Below are positions 36,279-49,410 of a DNA stretch of 64,000 bases, one piece after another; position 1 is the first letter of the stretch, and every line of letters begins with the position of its first letter. Below the pieces are notes generated by a model. The model was not told the origin of the DNA and made no database searches. It worked only from the letters and a program-made list of their open reading frames with translations. The stretch is from the NCBI RefSeq assembly GCF_001652265.1, contig NZ_LWBS01000472.1, positions 1 through 64,000 of the forward strand. Reading direction: 5' to 3'. The DNA comes from Rhizobium leguminosarum (GTDB taxonomy: Bacteria; Pseudomonadota; Alphaproteobacteria; Rhizobiales; Rhizobiaceae). A program made the position numbers and the translations under genes.

Positions 36279-37669
36279 TACCGTTTGACCTCCCACGTCG
36301 TCACCCGCTCGCCGGTCACCGGATCCTTGCCGTCCTTCAACTGGATGCCCTTCGCCGTCAGTTCGTCGCGGATCTTGTCAGCCTCGGTGAAGTTCCTCGC
36401 CTTCAGCATTTCGAGACGCATTGCGACCAGCGCATCGACCGCCGATGCGACGGCTTCGTCGATCTCCATCTTTTTCGGCAACAGGCCCAGAAGCTCGGCC
36501 GTTGCGGCAAAAGTGGCGCCCACGGCGGGATCCGTGTGGGCAGCTTGCGCCAACGCATGCAGTGCCTGCACCGCCGCCACCGTATTGAGGTCGTCGGAAA
36601 GCGCGTTCAGCACGGTTTCATCGGGCGCCGCATCGCCTGCATGTGTTGCCGGCCATTTGGCGAGCAGACGTTCGGCTTCCTCCAGTCGCTTGATCGAGAA
36701 ATCGATCGGCTCGCGGTAATGCGTCATCAGCATGGCAAGGCGCAGCACCTGACCCGGCCATTTACGGCCGCCGAAGATTTCCGTCTGAAGCAACTCGTGG
36801 ATGGTGATGAAATTGCCTTCGGATTTCGACATCTTGCGGCCTTCGACCTGCAGGAAGCCGTTATGCATCCAGACATTTGCCATCACCTCGGTCCCGTGCG
36901 CGCAGCGCGACTGGGCGATCTCGTTTTCATGATGCGGGAAGATCAGGTCCAACCCGCCGCCGTGAATGTCGAAGATATCGCCGAGATAACGCTTGCTCAT
37001 CGCCGAGCATTCGATGTGCCAACCGGGCCGGCCGCGGCCCCATGGGCTCTCCCAGCCGGGTTCGTTGTGGCTCGACAGCTTCCAGAGCACGAAATCACCT
37101 GGGTTTTTCTTGTGCGCGTCGACAGCGATGCGGGCGCCGGCCTGCTGCTCGTCGAGCGGACGCTTCGAAAGCTGACCGTAATCCGCCATGGATTTGGTGT
37201 CGAACAGCACTTCTCCCGATGCGACATAGGCATGGCCGTTGCCGATCAGCTTCTCGATGATCTCGGTCATCTCAACGATATTGTCGGTGGCGCGCGGCTC
37301 GAAGCTCGGCTCCAGGCAGCCGAGTTCGGCGACATCGGCGTGATATTGCGTCTCGGTCTTTTCGGTGACCGCGCGGATCGCGTCGTTGAGCGGCAGGCCC
37401 GGATGGTCCCGAAGTGCGCGCGCATTGATCTTGTCGTCGACGTCGGTGATGTTGCGGGCATAGGTGACGTGGTCTTCGCCATAGACATGGCGCAGCAGCC
37501 GGAACAGCATATCGAAGACGATGGCTGGCCGGGCATTGCCGATATGAGCGAAGTCATAGACGGTCGGGCCGCAGACATACATGCGGACATTCTTGGGATC
37601 GATCGGCGAAAAGACCGATTTTTCCCGTGTCAGCGTGTTGTACAGCTTCAGTTCCGGCGTCGCGTCCAT
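36278..37669 (-). CDS. cysS: Cysteinyl-tRNA synthetase
   Basis: Class I aminoacyl-tRNA synthetase charging tRNA-Cys. The 463-residue product has the HIGH-type motif in [11 protein letters not shown] (about 34-44), zinc-binding residues including Cys28 in CGPTVY and the later C-S and H-x-N-E sites, and the KMSKS loop in [11 protein letters not shown]. The C-terminal DALR-like domain is present. ATG 37669 follows GGAGAGTGA; ATG 37687 would lengthen it by six residues. Confidence 0.96.
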   Translation of the reverse strand: MDATPELKLYNTLTREKSVFSPIDPKNVRMYVCGPTVYDFAHIGNARPAIVFDMLFRLLRHVYGEDHVTYARNITDVDDKINARALRDHPGLPLNDAIRAVTEKTETQYHADVAELGCLEPSFEPRATDNIVEMTEIIEKLIGNGHAYVASGEVLFDTKSMADYGQLSKRPLDEQQAGARIAVDAHKKNPGDFVLWKLSSHNEPGWESPWGRGRPGWHIECSAMSKRYLGDIFDIHGGGLDLIFPHHENEIAQSRCAHGTEVMANVWMHNGFLQVEGRKMSKSEGNFITIHELLQTEIFGGRKWPGQVLRLAMLMTHYREPIDFSIKRLEEAERLLAKWPATHAGDAAPDETVLNALSDDLNTVAAVQALHALAQAAHTDPAVGATFAATAELLGLLPKKMEIDEAVASAVDALVAMRLEMLKARNFTEADKIRDELTAKGIQLKDGKDPVTGERVTTWEVKR

Positions 37670-38021
37670 TTCACTCTCCAAATGCACGATCAGAAAAATA
37701 TCGCGACCGGCGGACCGGGGCGTTTCGCATCTTGACTATTTGGGAGACGAAAACGGCCGGGCCAGCGCTCGCGCTAGCGGATAATCTTCCGGCAGATAAT
37801 GCAGATAACCGTTTTCATGGCGGGTTTTATGGCCCGGTTCGCGCTTCCGGTCAAGGGGGGCGAAGAGCGATCCAGCGGCAACGGGATCATCTTTCTGGTG
37901 AATCGATTGCAGCAACCAACGTCTTTGAAACCGATTAGCGCGCTCTTGAAATTCGTCCGCCATTTTCGGAGCACAAATCTCGCATAGCCAGTTGAGAAGC
38001 TGTTGAAAATGGGGGGAAGGG
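37670..38021. other. Intergenic region between divergent cysS and the GH25 gene
   Basis: About 350 bases. Short frames here lack ribosome-binding sites, and none is convincing. GGGGGGAAGGG directly before 38022 is the ribosome-binding site of the GH25 gene. Divergent promoters are expected. Confidence 0.5.
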
Positions 38022-38771
38022 ATGCGGAGACTTGCGCGATCGACGATCGCAGCGACTGCGGTTCTGGTGGTCGCATTCGCTACATATTTCGCATACGATT
38101 TCGGGATGCTTCGCTTCAACAATCCCTCTCTCAGCAACTATCCAATCCAAGGCATCGATGTCAGCCATCACCAGGGCGATATCGATTGGAAGGTTGTTGC
38201 CGCGCAGCCGAATGTCCGTTTCGCCTTCATGAAGGCGACCGAAGGCGGAGACCATCGGGATTCCAAGTTCGCCGACAACTGGCAGCGCGCCGGAGATGCT
38301 GGAGTGGTCAGGGGCGCTTATCATTTCTTCACCTTCTGCCGCCCGGGCAAGGATCAGGCGCAGAATGTCCTGGCGACCGTGCCGAAGGAGCAGGGAACCC
38401 TGCCGATCGCCGTCGATCTGGAGTTTGTCGGCAATTGCAACAAGATCCCGACGCTCGAGGAAATGGTTGCCGAGGTGAACGCCTTTTTCACCGAGCTGAA
38501 CGGCACTTTTCCGGAAAAGCCTATTTTCTACGTCACGCAGGAGTTCTTCGATCAATATCTGAAAGGCAATGAATCACGCTTCCCCGACCATTATCTGTGG
38601 CTGCGCAGCGTGTTCAGGGAGCCGAGGCAGGAAGAGTGCGGTCGTTGGTCGATCTGGCAATTTGCCGATAACGGCACCTTGGACGGCATCCAGGGACCGG
38701 TTGACCTGAATGCGCTATGCCCGTCGGAAACGGGCTTGGGGCATCTGTTCCCCGCCGTTTCAGCGAACTGA
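38022..38771 (+). CDS. Glycoside hydrolase family 25 lysozyme-like protein
   Basis: A 249-residue protein anchored or exported by an N-terminal hydrophobic segment (about 8-27). The GH25 barrel starts at QGIDVSHHQGDIDW (about 43-56), with the conserved Asp. FAFMKATEGG (about 67-76) and the catalytic pair in LPIAVDLEFVG (about 127-137) follow. GH25 enzymes cleave beta-1,4 bonds in peptidoglycan; a role in murein remodelling is inferred. A strong G-rich Shine-Dalgarno lies immediately upstream. Confidence 0.9.
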   Translation: MRRLARSTIAATAVLVVAFATYFAYDFGMLRFNNPSLSNYPIQGIDVSHHQGDIDWKVVAAQPNVRFAFMKATEGGDHRDSKFADNWQRAGDAGVVRGAYHFFTFCRPGKDQAQNVLATVPKEQGTLPIAVDLEFVGNCNKIPTLEEMVAEVNAFFTELNGTFPEKPIFYVTQEFFDQYLKGNESRFPDHYLWLRSVFREPRQEECGRWSIWQFADNGTLDGIQGPVDLNALCPSETGLGHLFPAVSAN

Positions 38772-38813
38772 AACGTCGACAGCGCCGCGCGTCTTTTCGA
38801 GAGCCGCAAAGTA

Positions 38814-38880
38814 CGCTGTAGCACTTTGAATGGCTGCATAATTTTATCCTTAAATCGATTCCGTTTTAGGAATTATGCAG
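38814..38880. repeat. Dispersed AT-rich repeat, copy 2 (inverted)
   Basis: The reverse complement of this stretch matches 16694-16759 almost base for base (TGCATAATTCCTAAAACGG ... CATTCAAAGTGCTACAGCG). It lies between the GH25 gene and the convergent SDR gene. Confidence 0.8.
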
Positions 38881-38884
38881 TGGC

Positions 38885-39625
38885 TTATTCCGGCAGGCGG
38901 TAATCGACAAGCTTGTTCTCCCGGACGATGAACAGCTTGCCCGTCTCCGTTACACCAGGCCCCAGCAACGGCAGGATCGCCTTTGCTACCTCGGACGGAT
39001 GCGGCAGCGTCTGCGGATCTTCGCCGGGCACAGCCTGCGCCCGCATCGCCGTACGTGTCGCCCCCGGATCGACGCTGGTGACCCGCAGCGGTGTGTTTTG
39101 GCTTTCGCCGGCCCATGTGCGTGCCAGCGCTTCAACCGCAGCCTTGGAAGCGGAATAGGCGCCCCAGAAGGGGCGGCACTTGTGAGCAGCACCCGACGAG
39201 ATGATCACCGCGCGGCCGGCATCCGAGCGGGCAAGCAGCGGGTCAACCGAGCGGATCAGCCGCCATGTCGCGGTGACATTGATAGTCATCACCTTCTCGA
39301 ACACTTTCGCTTCGATATGGCCGATCGGCGAAATGACGCCGAGCACGCCGGCATTGGCGACGAGGATGTCGAGCTTGCCCCAGCGCTCGAAGATCGAGCC
39401 GCCGAGCGCATCGATAGCATTCATGTCGGCAAGGTCGAAGGGCACGAGCGTCGCCGTGCCGCCGACAGCCTTGATCGCATCGTCCAGATCCTCGAGCCCG
39501 CCGACCGTGCGCGCGCAGGCAATCACATGGGCGCCGGCTTTGGCAAGTTCCAGCGCCGTGAAATAGCCGATGCCGCGCGACGCACCGGTGACGAGTGCGA
39601 TCTTGCCCTCAAGATTGATATTCAT
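38885..39625 (-). CDS. Short-chain dehydrogenase/reductase
   Basis: A 246-residue NAD(P)-dependent SDR. The cofactor motif is TGASRGIG (about 13-20); NAG in VANAGVLG (about 88-95). The catalytic Ser is in VIISSGAAH and the YxxxK motif in YSASK (about 155-159). Substrate unknown. The frame extends to 39682, but ATG 39625 (MNINLEGKIA) is the natural start. It lies about 80 bases downstream of purF. Confidence 0.93.
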   Translation of the reverse strand: MNINLEGKIALVTGASRGIGYFTALELAKAGAHVIACARTVGGLEDLDDAIKAVGGTATLVPFDLADMNAIDALGGSIFERWGKLDILVANAGVLGVISPIGHIEAKVFEKVMTINVTATWRLIRSVDPLLARSDAGRAVIISSGAAHKCRPFWGAYSASKAAVEALARTWAGESQNTPLRVTSVDPGATRTAMRAQAVPGEDPQTLPHPSEVAKAILPLLGPGVTETGKLFIVRENKLVDYRLPE

Positions 39626-39703
39626 GATGCCGTGTTCCCTCACGAAGGGAGAGGGGTGCGATGAACCCCTCGGGATGGACAATGGAAAAGCCGGCGCGCC
39701 GTG

Positions 39704-41194
39704 TCAGCCGTTGCTGGCAAGCATCGAAATCTTGTTGCCCATGGACTCGCCGTTCTTGTCGAGCAGGCGGGTCGGATAGTCGCCGGTAAAATAGTGGTCG
39801 GTGAACTGCGGTCGGGCCGGGTTGCGGTCTTCACCGCCAACGGCGCGATAGAGGCCGTCGATCGACAGGAAGGCGAGCGAATCCGCGCCGATATATTTGG
39901 CCATGGCTTTGACATCGGCATATTGGTTTGCCAGCAGCTTGTCTGCGTCAGGCGTGTCGATGCCATAGAAATCCGGGAAGAAGATCATCGGGCTTGCGAC
40001 GCGGACATGGACTTCGCGCGCCCCGGCTTCACGGATCATCTGGACGATCTTGAGAGACGTCGTGCCACGCACGATGGAATCATCGACCAGCACCACGCGT
40101 TTGCCTTCGATCATCGCCCGGTTGGCCGAATGCTTCAGCTTCACACCGAAGGCACGGATCTGCTGCGTCGGCTCGATGAAGGTGCGCCCGACATAATGAT
40201 TGCGGATGATGCCGTATTCGAAGGGAATGCCGCTCTGCTGGGCATAGCCGAGTGCCGCCGGCGTGCCGCCATCCGGCACAGGCACGATCACATCGCCATC
40301 GACGGGCGATTCCTTGGCAAGGTTCATGCCCATGCTCTTGCGCGTCGTATAGACGTTGCGGCCGCCGACGACCGAGTCCGGGCGGGCGAAATAGACATAT
40401 TCGAACAGGCAGAGGCGCTCCGGCTGCGGCTTGCTGGGCTTGCGCGCATCGATGCTGATCGAGCCATCGGGCTGGATTTCACAGATGATGACCTCGCCGT
40501 TCTCAACGTCACGGATGAACTTGGCGCCGATGATGTCGAGCGCGCAGGTCTCCGAGCAGAAGATCGGCTTGCCGTCGAATTCTCCCATGACCAGTGGGCG
40601 GATGCCGGTCGGGTCGCGCGCGGCAATCAGCTTGGTGCGCGTCATGGCGAGCATCGAATAGCCGCCTTCCATCTGGCGAATGGCATCGATGAAGCGGTCG
40701 GATGTGGAAGCGTGCCGGGAACGGGCGATGAGGTGGAGGACGACTTCGGTATCGGACGTCGACTGACAGATGGCGCCGGTCGCGATGATCTGGCGGCGCA
40801 GCGTCAGGCCATTGGTGAAATTGCCGTTATGGGCAATGGCGATGCCGCCTTCTTCCAGTTCGGCAAAGAGCGGCTGCACGTTGCGCATGGCCACTTCGCC
40901 GGTTGTCGAGTAGCGGGTATGACCGATCGTAATGCTGCCGGGCAGGCGGGCAAGCGTCATCGGATTGGTATAGTGGTCACCGACGAGGCCCATGTGGCGC
41001 TCTTGATAAAAACGCTTGCCGTCGAAGGAGACGATGCCGGCAGCTTCCTGTCCGCGGTGCTGCAGGGCATGCAGGCCGAGAGCCGTGAGCGCGGCGGCAT
41101 CGGGATGTCCCAAAATTCCGAAAACCCCACATTCTTCATGCAGCGTATCTCCGTCGAGCGGATCGTCGGTCGGGAAGGAATGGGAGTGGTTCAT
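39704..41194 (-). CDS. purF: Amidophosphoribosyltransferase
   Basis: First committed step of purine synthesis: PRPP + glutamine to phosphoribosylamine. The 496-residue proprotein carries a propeptide of about 21 residues, then Cys in EECGVFGILGHP as the glutamine-amidotransferase nucleophile. The N-terminal domain includes GHTRYSTTGE and AHNGNFTN. The C-terminal PRTase domain has the PRPP motif VVLVDDSIVRGTTS (about 365-378). No iron-sulfur cysteine set is evident beyond those expected. Confidence 0.96.
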   Translation of the reverse strand: MNHSHSFPTDDPLDGDTLHEECGVFGILGHPDAAALTALGLHALQHRGQEAAGIVSFDGKRFYQERHMGLVGDHYTNPMTLARLPGSITIGHTRYSTTGEVAMRNVQPLFAELEEGGIAIAHNGNFTNGLTLRRQIIATGAICQSTSDTEVVLHLIARSRHASTSDRFIDAIRQMEGGYSMLAMTRTKLIAARDPTGIRPLVMGEFDGKPIFCSETCALDIIGAKFIRDVENGEVIICEIQPDGSISIDARKPSKPQPERLCLFEYVYFARPDSVVGGRNVYTTRKSMGMNLAKESPVDGDVIVPVPDGGTPAALGYAQQSGIPFEYGIIRNHYVGRTFIEPTQQIRAFGVKLKHSANRAMIEGKRVVLVDDSIVRGTTSLKIVQMIREAGAREVHVRVASPMIFFPDFYGIDTPDADKLLANQYADVKAMAKYIGADSLAFLSIDGLYRAVGGEDRNPARPQFTDHYFTGDYPTRLLDKNGESMGNKISMLASNG

Positions 41195-41342
41195 TTCTGC
41201 GGGCCTCTGCTCTCACAAGAATGGATCGGCATTTCCAGAAATAGCTGAGCCCGGCAGAGCTGGAATGCCCGGCCGGACCCTCATTTCAGATCCCGCTCAA
41301 ATGGCGATTGCCGGAAGGCGGGTCAAGCTCTTGAACACTGTG

Positions 41343-41969
41343 TCAATTCGCCGGCTGCTGTGCGCCGTCTGCTGGCGCGGTCGGTGCGTCTTCCGCCGGA
41401 GCCTGGTCGCCCGTCGGCGGAGTGGTACCTCCAGCGCCCTGTGCCGGCGGCTGCAGCTTATCACGGATGCTTTCCGGTATCATCTGGGCAAATTGCTCCG
41501 GCAGAACCGATTTCAGCTTCACCACCATCGAATCCAGGAACGGCTTCGACTTCGCTTCGTTGACCCAGGCCGGACGGTGGTCGACATCGACGAGCCAATT
41601 CCAGAAGGCGACGGCGACGACCAGGAGCAGCACACCGCGCGCCGCCCCGAACAGGAAACCGAGCGTGCGGTCGAGCGCGCCGACACGACTGTCGATGATG
41701 AAATCGGCGATCTTCATCGTGATGAAGGAGATGACGATGAGCGCGATCAGGAAGACGACCGCTGCCGAACCGACGATCGCGATGCGGTCGTCATCGGTAT
41801 ATTTCTTCGCATAGGGCAGCAGGTACGGATAGAGGTAATAGGCAGCCGCGGCCGAACCGCCCCAGCTCGCGATTGAAAGGATCTCGCGCGAAAAGCCGCG
41901 GACCATCGCCAGCACGGCGGAGAAGAGCACGACGCCGATGACAATACCGTCGAAAATCGTAATGGGCAT
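41343..41969 (-). CDS. cvpA: CvpA-family membrane protein
   Basis: A 208-residue protein with four membrane helices (about 3-23, 28-48, 62-84, 103-125) and a polar Pro/Ala/Gly-rich tail (about 170-208). The CvpA family lies beside purF in many proteobacteria. In E. coli it is needed for colicin V production and envelope stress tolerance; the molecular role is unknown. It is upstream of purF with a 148-base gap. Confidence 0.9.
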   Translation of the reverse strand: MPITIFDGIVIGVVLFSAVLAMVRGFSREILSIASWGGSAAAAYYLYPYLLPYAKKYTDDDRIAIVGSAAVVFLIALIVISFITMKIADFIIDSRVGALDRTLGFLFGAARGVLLLVVAVAFWNWLVDVDHRPAWVNEAKSKPFLDSMVVKLKSVLPEQFAQMIPESIRDKLQPPAQGAGGTTPPTGDQAPAEDAPTAPADGAQQPAN

Positions 41970-42059
41970 GTAAATTCAACTCCAGGACTGCCGCTTGGCG
42001 GCCGTGTCGTGCCTTATCGTGTGCCTCCTATATCATCACCATTCCTGGCAATGAAAGGA

Positions 42060-43463
<1,404 letters not shown>

Positions 43464-43623
43464 ATACTCTTTCAGTCCGGGTTCCCGAGTGAAGCGACGC
43501 GCCGCTTCACCGAATCATTGTCGTGCTTGAGATAATGGCTATCACGACGGATCAAAACTAATGATTTCCCCATCAGCGCACCCGTGCCTATCCTTGGCCG
43601 CTGCTTATCCGGAACGGTGGAAG

Positions 43624-44258
43624 ATGTTCGATTATTCATTTGCGCACTGGCTTGCATTTCTGTCGGCGGCGGTTCTCCTCAACCTCTCGCCCGGTCCCGA
43701 TATCGCTTTCATCCTCGGTCACACGATGAGAAGCGGAAAACGTGCCGGTTTTTCCGCGCTGTTCGGCGTCTGGTCCGGCGCCTGCCTGCATGTGCTGATG
43801 GCCGCACTCGGCCTCTCGGCCATACTTGCCGCTTCCGCCGCCGCCTTCTCGACAGTCAAATGGATCGGCGCCGCCTATCTCGTCTGGCTCGGCATTCAGG
43901 CTTTGCGCTCCGGTGGCGGCGACGGCCTGATAAAGGCTGCCGGTGAAAGTTTGCCGTTTGCAAGAATCTACCGGCAGGGAATTCTGGTGTCGCTGCTCAA
44001 TCCGAAAGTGGCGATATTCTCCTGGCTTTCCTGCCGCAATTCGTGGTCGAAGGGGCAGGGCCGGCATGGGCGCAACTTATGCTGCATGGCGGGCTCATCA
44101 TCGTCGTCGCCGCCTTCATCGAACCGCCGCTCGTCCTTCTGGGTGGGCGCCTTGCTGACGCGGTCAGGCATAATAAAAAAATCGGGCTATGGCTCAATCG
44201 CGGCCTCGGTGCGCTTTTCGTGGCGTTCGGCGTCCGTCTCGCCCTCAGCAGCCGCTGA
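43624..44258 (+). pseudogene. LysE-family amino-acid exporter with a one-base frameshift
   Basis: The first part (MFDYSFAHWLAFLSAAVLLN then LSPGPDIAFIL) is a typical LysE/RhtB transporter. At about 44017-44021 the reading frame shifts: the sequence reads ATATTCTCCTGGC where an intact gene would need ATATTCTTCCTGGC. After the shift the second frame gives VVEGAGPAWAQLMLHGGLII and a final membrane half ending ALSSR with TGA at 44256-44258. Together they would make a full-length ~211-residue protein. A genuine mutation or a sequencing error cannot be told apart here. Confidence 0.85.
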
Positions 44259-44269
44259 GTAGGAAGGCG

Positions 44270-45430
44270 CTATTCCTCGGCCACGTAGCGCCGCTCGTGG
44301 CGCAGCCCCATGCTGGTCAGGATCTCGTATCCGATCGTGCCGGATGCCCGCGCCACATCGTCCACCGGCATGTTCTTCCCGAACAGTTCGACATAGTCCC
44401 CGGCGCGCACGGCATTGTCAGGCAGGTCGGTGATATCGAAGATCGTCAGGTCCATGGTGATCCGACCGGCAACTGGGACCTTGTGTCCCGCGATGAAGCC
44501 TTGCCCGCCTTGCGGCACCACCTGGCGCAGCGGCACGCCGCCGCTCGACTGGCTGCGCATGTAGCCGTCGGCATAACCGGCCGAGGCGATCGCCAGCCGG
44601 CTTTCACGGCGAAGCTGCAGCGCCCGCCCATAGCTGACGGTCTCGCCGGCTTCGACGCTGCGCACCTGGATGATACGCGCTTCCGCCGTCGCCACCGGCC
44701 GCATCGGGTTCGCCATGCCGCTGACCGCTTCGCCGCCATAGAGCGAAATGCCGGGGCGGGTCAGATCGAAGTGATAATCCTCGCCGAGAAAGATGCCGGC
44801 CGAGGCGGCAAGGCTTGAATCGATGCCTTCATAAGCGGCGCTAACCCTGTGGAATGATTCGAGCTGCTGCCGGTTCATCGCATGGGTGGGATCGTCGGCG
44901 CAGGCGAGGTGGCTCATCACAAGCACGGGCGCGAAGCTCGCAGGCCGTGAGACGTCGTCGGCGAGCGCGATCGCATCGTCGATATGCAGTCCGAGCCGAT
45001 TGAAGCCGGTGTCGACATGCAGCGCGCAGGGGTAGTCGCCGTAATCGGCAAGCACCGCCATCCAGAAGGCGAGCTGTTCGTCAGAGGAAATCACCGGCAC
45101 CAGATCATTGTCGAAGAAGCGCCGCTCAGTTCCTGGCCAGATGCCGGAAAGCACGAAGATGCGCGCCTCCGGCGCATAGAGGCGAAGCGTCACGCCCTCG
45201 TCGACGGTCGCGACAAAGAAGTCGCGCGCGCCGGCCATATAGAGCGCTTCGCCGGCATCCTCGATCCCCATGCCGTAAGCATCCGCCTTGACCACCGCCG
45301 AGGCGCGCGCCGCACCCGAGCGGCGCGCCATGTCGCGCCAGTTCTCCGTCAGAGCCGTCAAGTCGACAGTCAGCCGCAGGCCTGCCGAGGCAAAATTGTC
45401 GTCTTCGGGGGCGTCGAATAATTCGCTCAT
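44270..45430 (-). CDS. alr: Alanine racemase
   Basis: Interconverts L- and D-alanine for peptidoglycan. A 386-residue PLP enzyme with the cofactor lysine in VVKADAYGMG (about 45-54). The N-terminal TIM barrel ends near 240. The second catalytic residue, Tyr, lies in the C-terminal beta domain (V-S-Y-G-R-A region). ATG 45430 is used here; the frame opens 12 bases earlier at 45442. It is downstream of dnaB in the same direction. The convergent LysE gene ends 11 bases away. Confidence 0.95.
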   Translation of the reverse strand: MSELFDAPEDDNFASAGLRLTVDLTALTENWRDMARRSGAARASAVVKADAYGMGIEDAGEALYMAGARDFFVATVDEGVTLRLYAPEARIFVLSGIWPGTERRFFDNDLVPVISSDEQLAFWMAVLADYGDYPCALHVDTGFNRLGLHIDDAIALADDVSRPASFAPVLVMSHLACADDPTHAMNRQQLESFHRVSAAYEGIDSSLAASAGIFLGEDYHFDLTRPGISLYGGEAVSGMANPMRPVATAEARIIQVRSVEAGETVSYGRALQLRRESRLAIASAGYADGYMRSQSSGGVPLRQVVPQGGQGFIAGHKVPVAGRITMDLTIFDITDLPDNAVRAGDYVELFGKNMPVDDVARASGTIGYEILTSMGLRHERRYVAEE

Positions 45431-45533
45431 GATCCACATCAAAACAGAGGCCGGAGAAGGATTCTCCGGCCAGTTTAGAGGTCAATATTGTCGGGGGAAA
45501 GTCCGGCCGCTGCGTTGCAGCACCGGCCCACGA

Positions 45534-47036
<1,503 letters not shown>

Positions 47037-47403
47037 CCGTTCTGTCTTTTTCCAGCTCCGGATTTGCAATTCCGGACGCAAAAATCAAGAGGCTACGAAA
47101 GGAGCGGGGGCTCGCTTCGCCTAAATCCTGAACGCTGTGCACGTTGTTCGACTTCTCCACAGTCTTGGGCGACACAAAGGAGAAATACTGGCAGTGTCAC
47201 CCGCACGACACGGTATGGCGCCGACTCAGCCCATCCGTTTCGGTGAATGTTATTTTAGCGCGATGCGATAAGGCACGCAGCAAAAACATCCGGAAGATCC
47301 CCTTAAAAAAAGCGAACCGATCGGCTGCTCACATCGACGGGGTGGAAACGAAAAAGCCCGGCGCGGTGGCCGGGCTTCCCTCTCGCGGATCGCTCCGACG
47401 AAA
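47037..47403. other. Intergenic region between rplI and dnaB
   Basis: About 370 bases hold the rplI terminator at 47347-47377 and, presumably, the dnaB promoter. Short frames reading through here have no ribosome-binding site. Nothing else is recognised. Confidence 0.5.
47347..47377 (-). terminator. Terminator of the ribosomal-protein operon after rplI
   Basis: AAGCCCGGC (47354-47362) with GCCGGGCTT (47369-47377), a perfect 9-bp stem. On the minus strand it is followed by TTTTTCG. Confidence 0.88.
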
Positions 47404-47982
47404 TTATGCTTCGTCTTCGTCGACGCCGTCAGCTTCCGGATCGAAGAAGTCTTCCGGACGCAGCGCATCTTCGTCGACGCCGTAGATCGCGTCGACCGAG
47501 GTGAGTTCTTCGCCCTTGGACTGGCGCTCTGCCTCTTCGGCAGAACGGGCAACGTTCAGCTCGACGTGGATTTCGACTTCGGCATGCAGCTGCAGCTCGA
47601 CCTTGTGCAGGCCGATCGACTTGATCGGCGTGTTGAGGTGAACCTGGTTGCGGCCGATGTTGAAGCCTTCGGCGCCGAGAATATCGACGACGTCACGGGC
47701 AGCAACCGAACCGTAGAGCTGGCCGGTTTCACCGGCGGAGCGCACGACGATGAAGGACTTGCCGTCGAGAACATCGGCGACCGTCTGGGCTTCCGACTTG
47801 CGCTCGAGGTTGCGGGCTTCGAGCGTCGCACGCTCGGCTTCGAAGCGGCTCTTGTTGGCGGCGTTGGCTCGCAGCGCCTTGCCGAGCGGCAGCAGGTAGT
47901 TACGGGCAAAGCCGTCGCGAACCTTTACGGTTTCGCCCATCTGGCCGAGCTTGGAAATGCGTTCGAGAAGGATGACTTGCAT
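47404..47982 (-). CDS. rplI: 50S ribosomal protein L9
   Basis: A 192-residue L9 with the N-terminal fold [19 protein letters not shown] and [16 protein letters not shown] (about 22-37). The C-terminal domain follows. The last 45 residues are an acidic extension ([16 protein letters not shown]) beyond the usual ~150, common in Rhizobiales L9. The frame is open to 48042, but ATG 47982 has AAAGGA upstream. It is the last gene of the rpsF-rpsR-DUF2232-rplI unit. Confidence 0.96.
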   Translation of the reverse strand: MQVILLERISKLGQMGETVKVRDGFARNYLLPLGKALRANAANKSRFEAERATLEARNLERKSEAQTVADVLDGKSFIVVRSAGETGQLYGSVAARDVVDILGAEGFNIGRNQVHLNTPIKSIGLHKVELQLHAEVEIHVELNVARSAEEAERQSKGEELTSVDAIYGVDEDALRPEDFFDPEADGVDEDEA

Positions 47983-48004
47983 TTTCTTTTTCCTTTCTTG
48001 TGTC

Positions 48005-48991
48005 TCAGATTTTCGTATCGGATTGTTTGGGGGCATCAGCATCTTTCGTCGGGGTCAGCGCGATCGCCTTGCGCGTATCGCTGAGACCGAGGACGAGGAT
48101 GAGGAGAGCTGGCAGCAGCATGAGCATCGAGGCCAGATAGCAGAGGATGAGGGCCGGTATGCGCCAGTCCTTGCCGCGCGTGCGGAAATGCAGCGAGGCG
48201 AAACCGGAGAGCATGAAACCGGCGCCGAAGGCGCCGATCACGGTCGCACCGACCAGCGCCGGAACGCCGCCGAAAAAGCAGGCGGCAAGCCCGGCCAGGA
48301 AGATGAAGATCGAGTTGCGGTTCATCCGCAACGACGAGGGAATATCCTCGCGCGGGCGAAGGCCTCGGCCCGACGCGGCAACGATGCGCACGGCGAAATA
48401 ATAGGCGGCAAACAGCATGCTGACCCACATGCCACCCTGCAAAGCCGGCAGCATCAGCAGGATCAGCGACTTGGTCTGCGCGGTCGCCGCCGGATCGGGC
48501 ATGAATTCCGGCTGCTGCTGCTTGAGCGAGGTGATCAGAAGATCGACGATCGGATCGGTGATCTCAGGCCCGTAGCCGATGATCACACCGATGACGATGA
48601 CGGCAAGCGTCACCAGACCGCAGAGATGCAGCAGGATATCGGAGAGCGGATACCAGGCAAGCAGATGGTCGGGTCCCCCGAGTTCGGAGGCCGGACGCGC
48701 CAGATTGGCGAGATGGCTCAGCCAACCGGCCGGCAGAAGCGTCACCAGCGTCATGATCAGCGCGAAGGAAGGCGAGATCAAGATCGCGCCGAGTGCTGCA
48801 GCGGTGACGACGGCCGAGACCGCGGCGGCATTGCCCCAGCCGAGCCCGACGATCAGGATCGGCAGCGCCGAGGCCGTATAGAGGAGCGCGCTGAAAAACG
48901 ACGGCTGCATGCTCGCGCCCAGCACCAGCAGGGCGGCGGTCAATCCGGCGAGTGCGCCGATCAGCAGCGTTCTAATGTTTGGTCGTTTCAA
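48005..48991 (-). CDS. DUF2232 membrane protein
   Basis: A 328-residue protein with about eight membrane helices, typical of the DUF2232 family that sits between rpsR and rplI in many bacteria. No catalytic motif is seen. The long first two thirds are hydrophobic; the C terminus (about 310-328) is polar. Function unknown; the position in the ribosomal operon is conserved. Confidence 0.88.
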   Translation of the reverse strand: MKRPNIRTLLIGALAGLTAALLVLGASMQPSFFSALLYTASALPILIVGLGWGNAAAVSAVVTAAALGAILISPSFALIMTLVTLLPAGWLSHLANLARPASELGGPDHLLAWYPLSDILLHLCGLVTLAVIVIGVIIGYGPEITDPIVDLLITSLKQQQPEFMPDPAATAQTKSLILLMLPALQGGMWVSMLFAAYYFAVRIVAASGRGLRPREDIPSSLRMNRNSIFIFLAGLAACFFGGVPALVGATVIGAFGAGFMLSGFASLHFRTRGKDWRIPALILCYLASMLMLLPALLILVLGLSDTRKAIALTPTKDADAPKQSDTKI

Positions 48992-49103
48992 GGTCGCTGT
49001 CCTGCTTCATCAAGCAGTTAGAGGATGTTGCTGAATCACATTCAGAAACGTCTCAACATGGGTTTTAACAGTTCCGATCCGCGCCCATCGCGAAAGGGAG
49101 AAA

Positions 49104-49123
49104 GGAAGGCACGAATGCCTTCC
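49104..49123 (-). terminator. Hairpin between rpsR and DUF2232 (possible attenuator)
   Basis: GGAAGGCA (49104-49111) pairs with TGCCTTCC (49116-49123). On the minus strand the loop reads TTCG, a stable tetraloop, and the hairpin is followed by TTTCTCCCTTT. It lies within the operon, so it may limit expression of DUF2232 and rplI relative to rpsF-rpsR. Confidence 0.65.
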
Positions 49124-49147
49124 CTCAAAGGTGTTGGCGTCGACCGA

Positions 49148-49396
49148 TTAGGCGACGACGTAGGGCAGCAGGCCGAGGAAACGGGCGCGCTTGATCGCTT
49201 GGGCGAGTTCGCGCTGCTTCTTCTGGGAAACGGCCGTGATGCGGGACGGAACGATCTTGCCGCGCTCGGAAATGTAGCGCTGCAGCAGGCGTACGTCCTT
49301 GTAGTCGATCCGCGGCGCGTTGGCGCCGGAGAACGGGCAGGTCTTGCGGCGGCGATGGAACGGGCGGCGGACCGGAGCGGAGGAAGTTTCAGACAT
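49148..49396 (-). CDS. rpsR: 30S ribosomal protein S18
   Basis: An 82-residue protein with the S18 core [20 protein letters not shown] (about 16-35) and [21 protein letters not shown]18 pairs with S6 on the 30S platform. It is 14 bases downstream of rpsF. Confidence 0.97.
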   Translation of the reverse strand: MSETSSAPVRRPFHRRRKTCPFSGANAPRIDYKDVRLLQRYISERGKIVPSRITAVSQKKQRELAQAIKRARFLGLLPYVVA

Positions 49397-49410
49397 ATCT
49401 CAGATCTCCC

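Noticed and set aside
37736..38137. Minus-strand 133-aa frame upstream of the GH25 gene
   Set aside because: No ribosome-binding site, no family features, and it overlaps the start of the well-supported GH25 gene.
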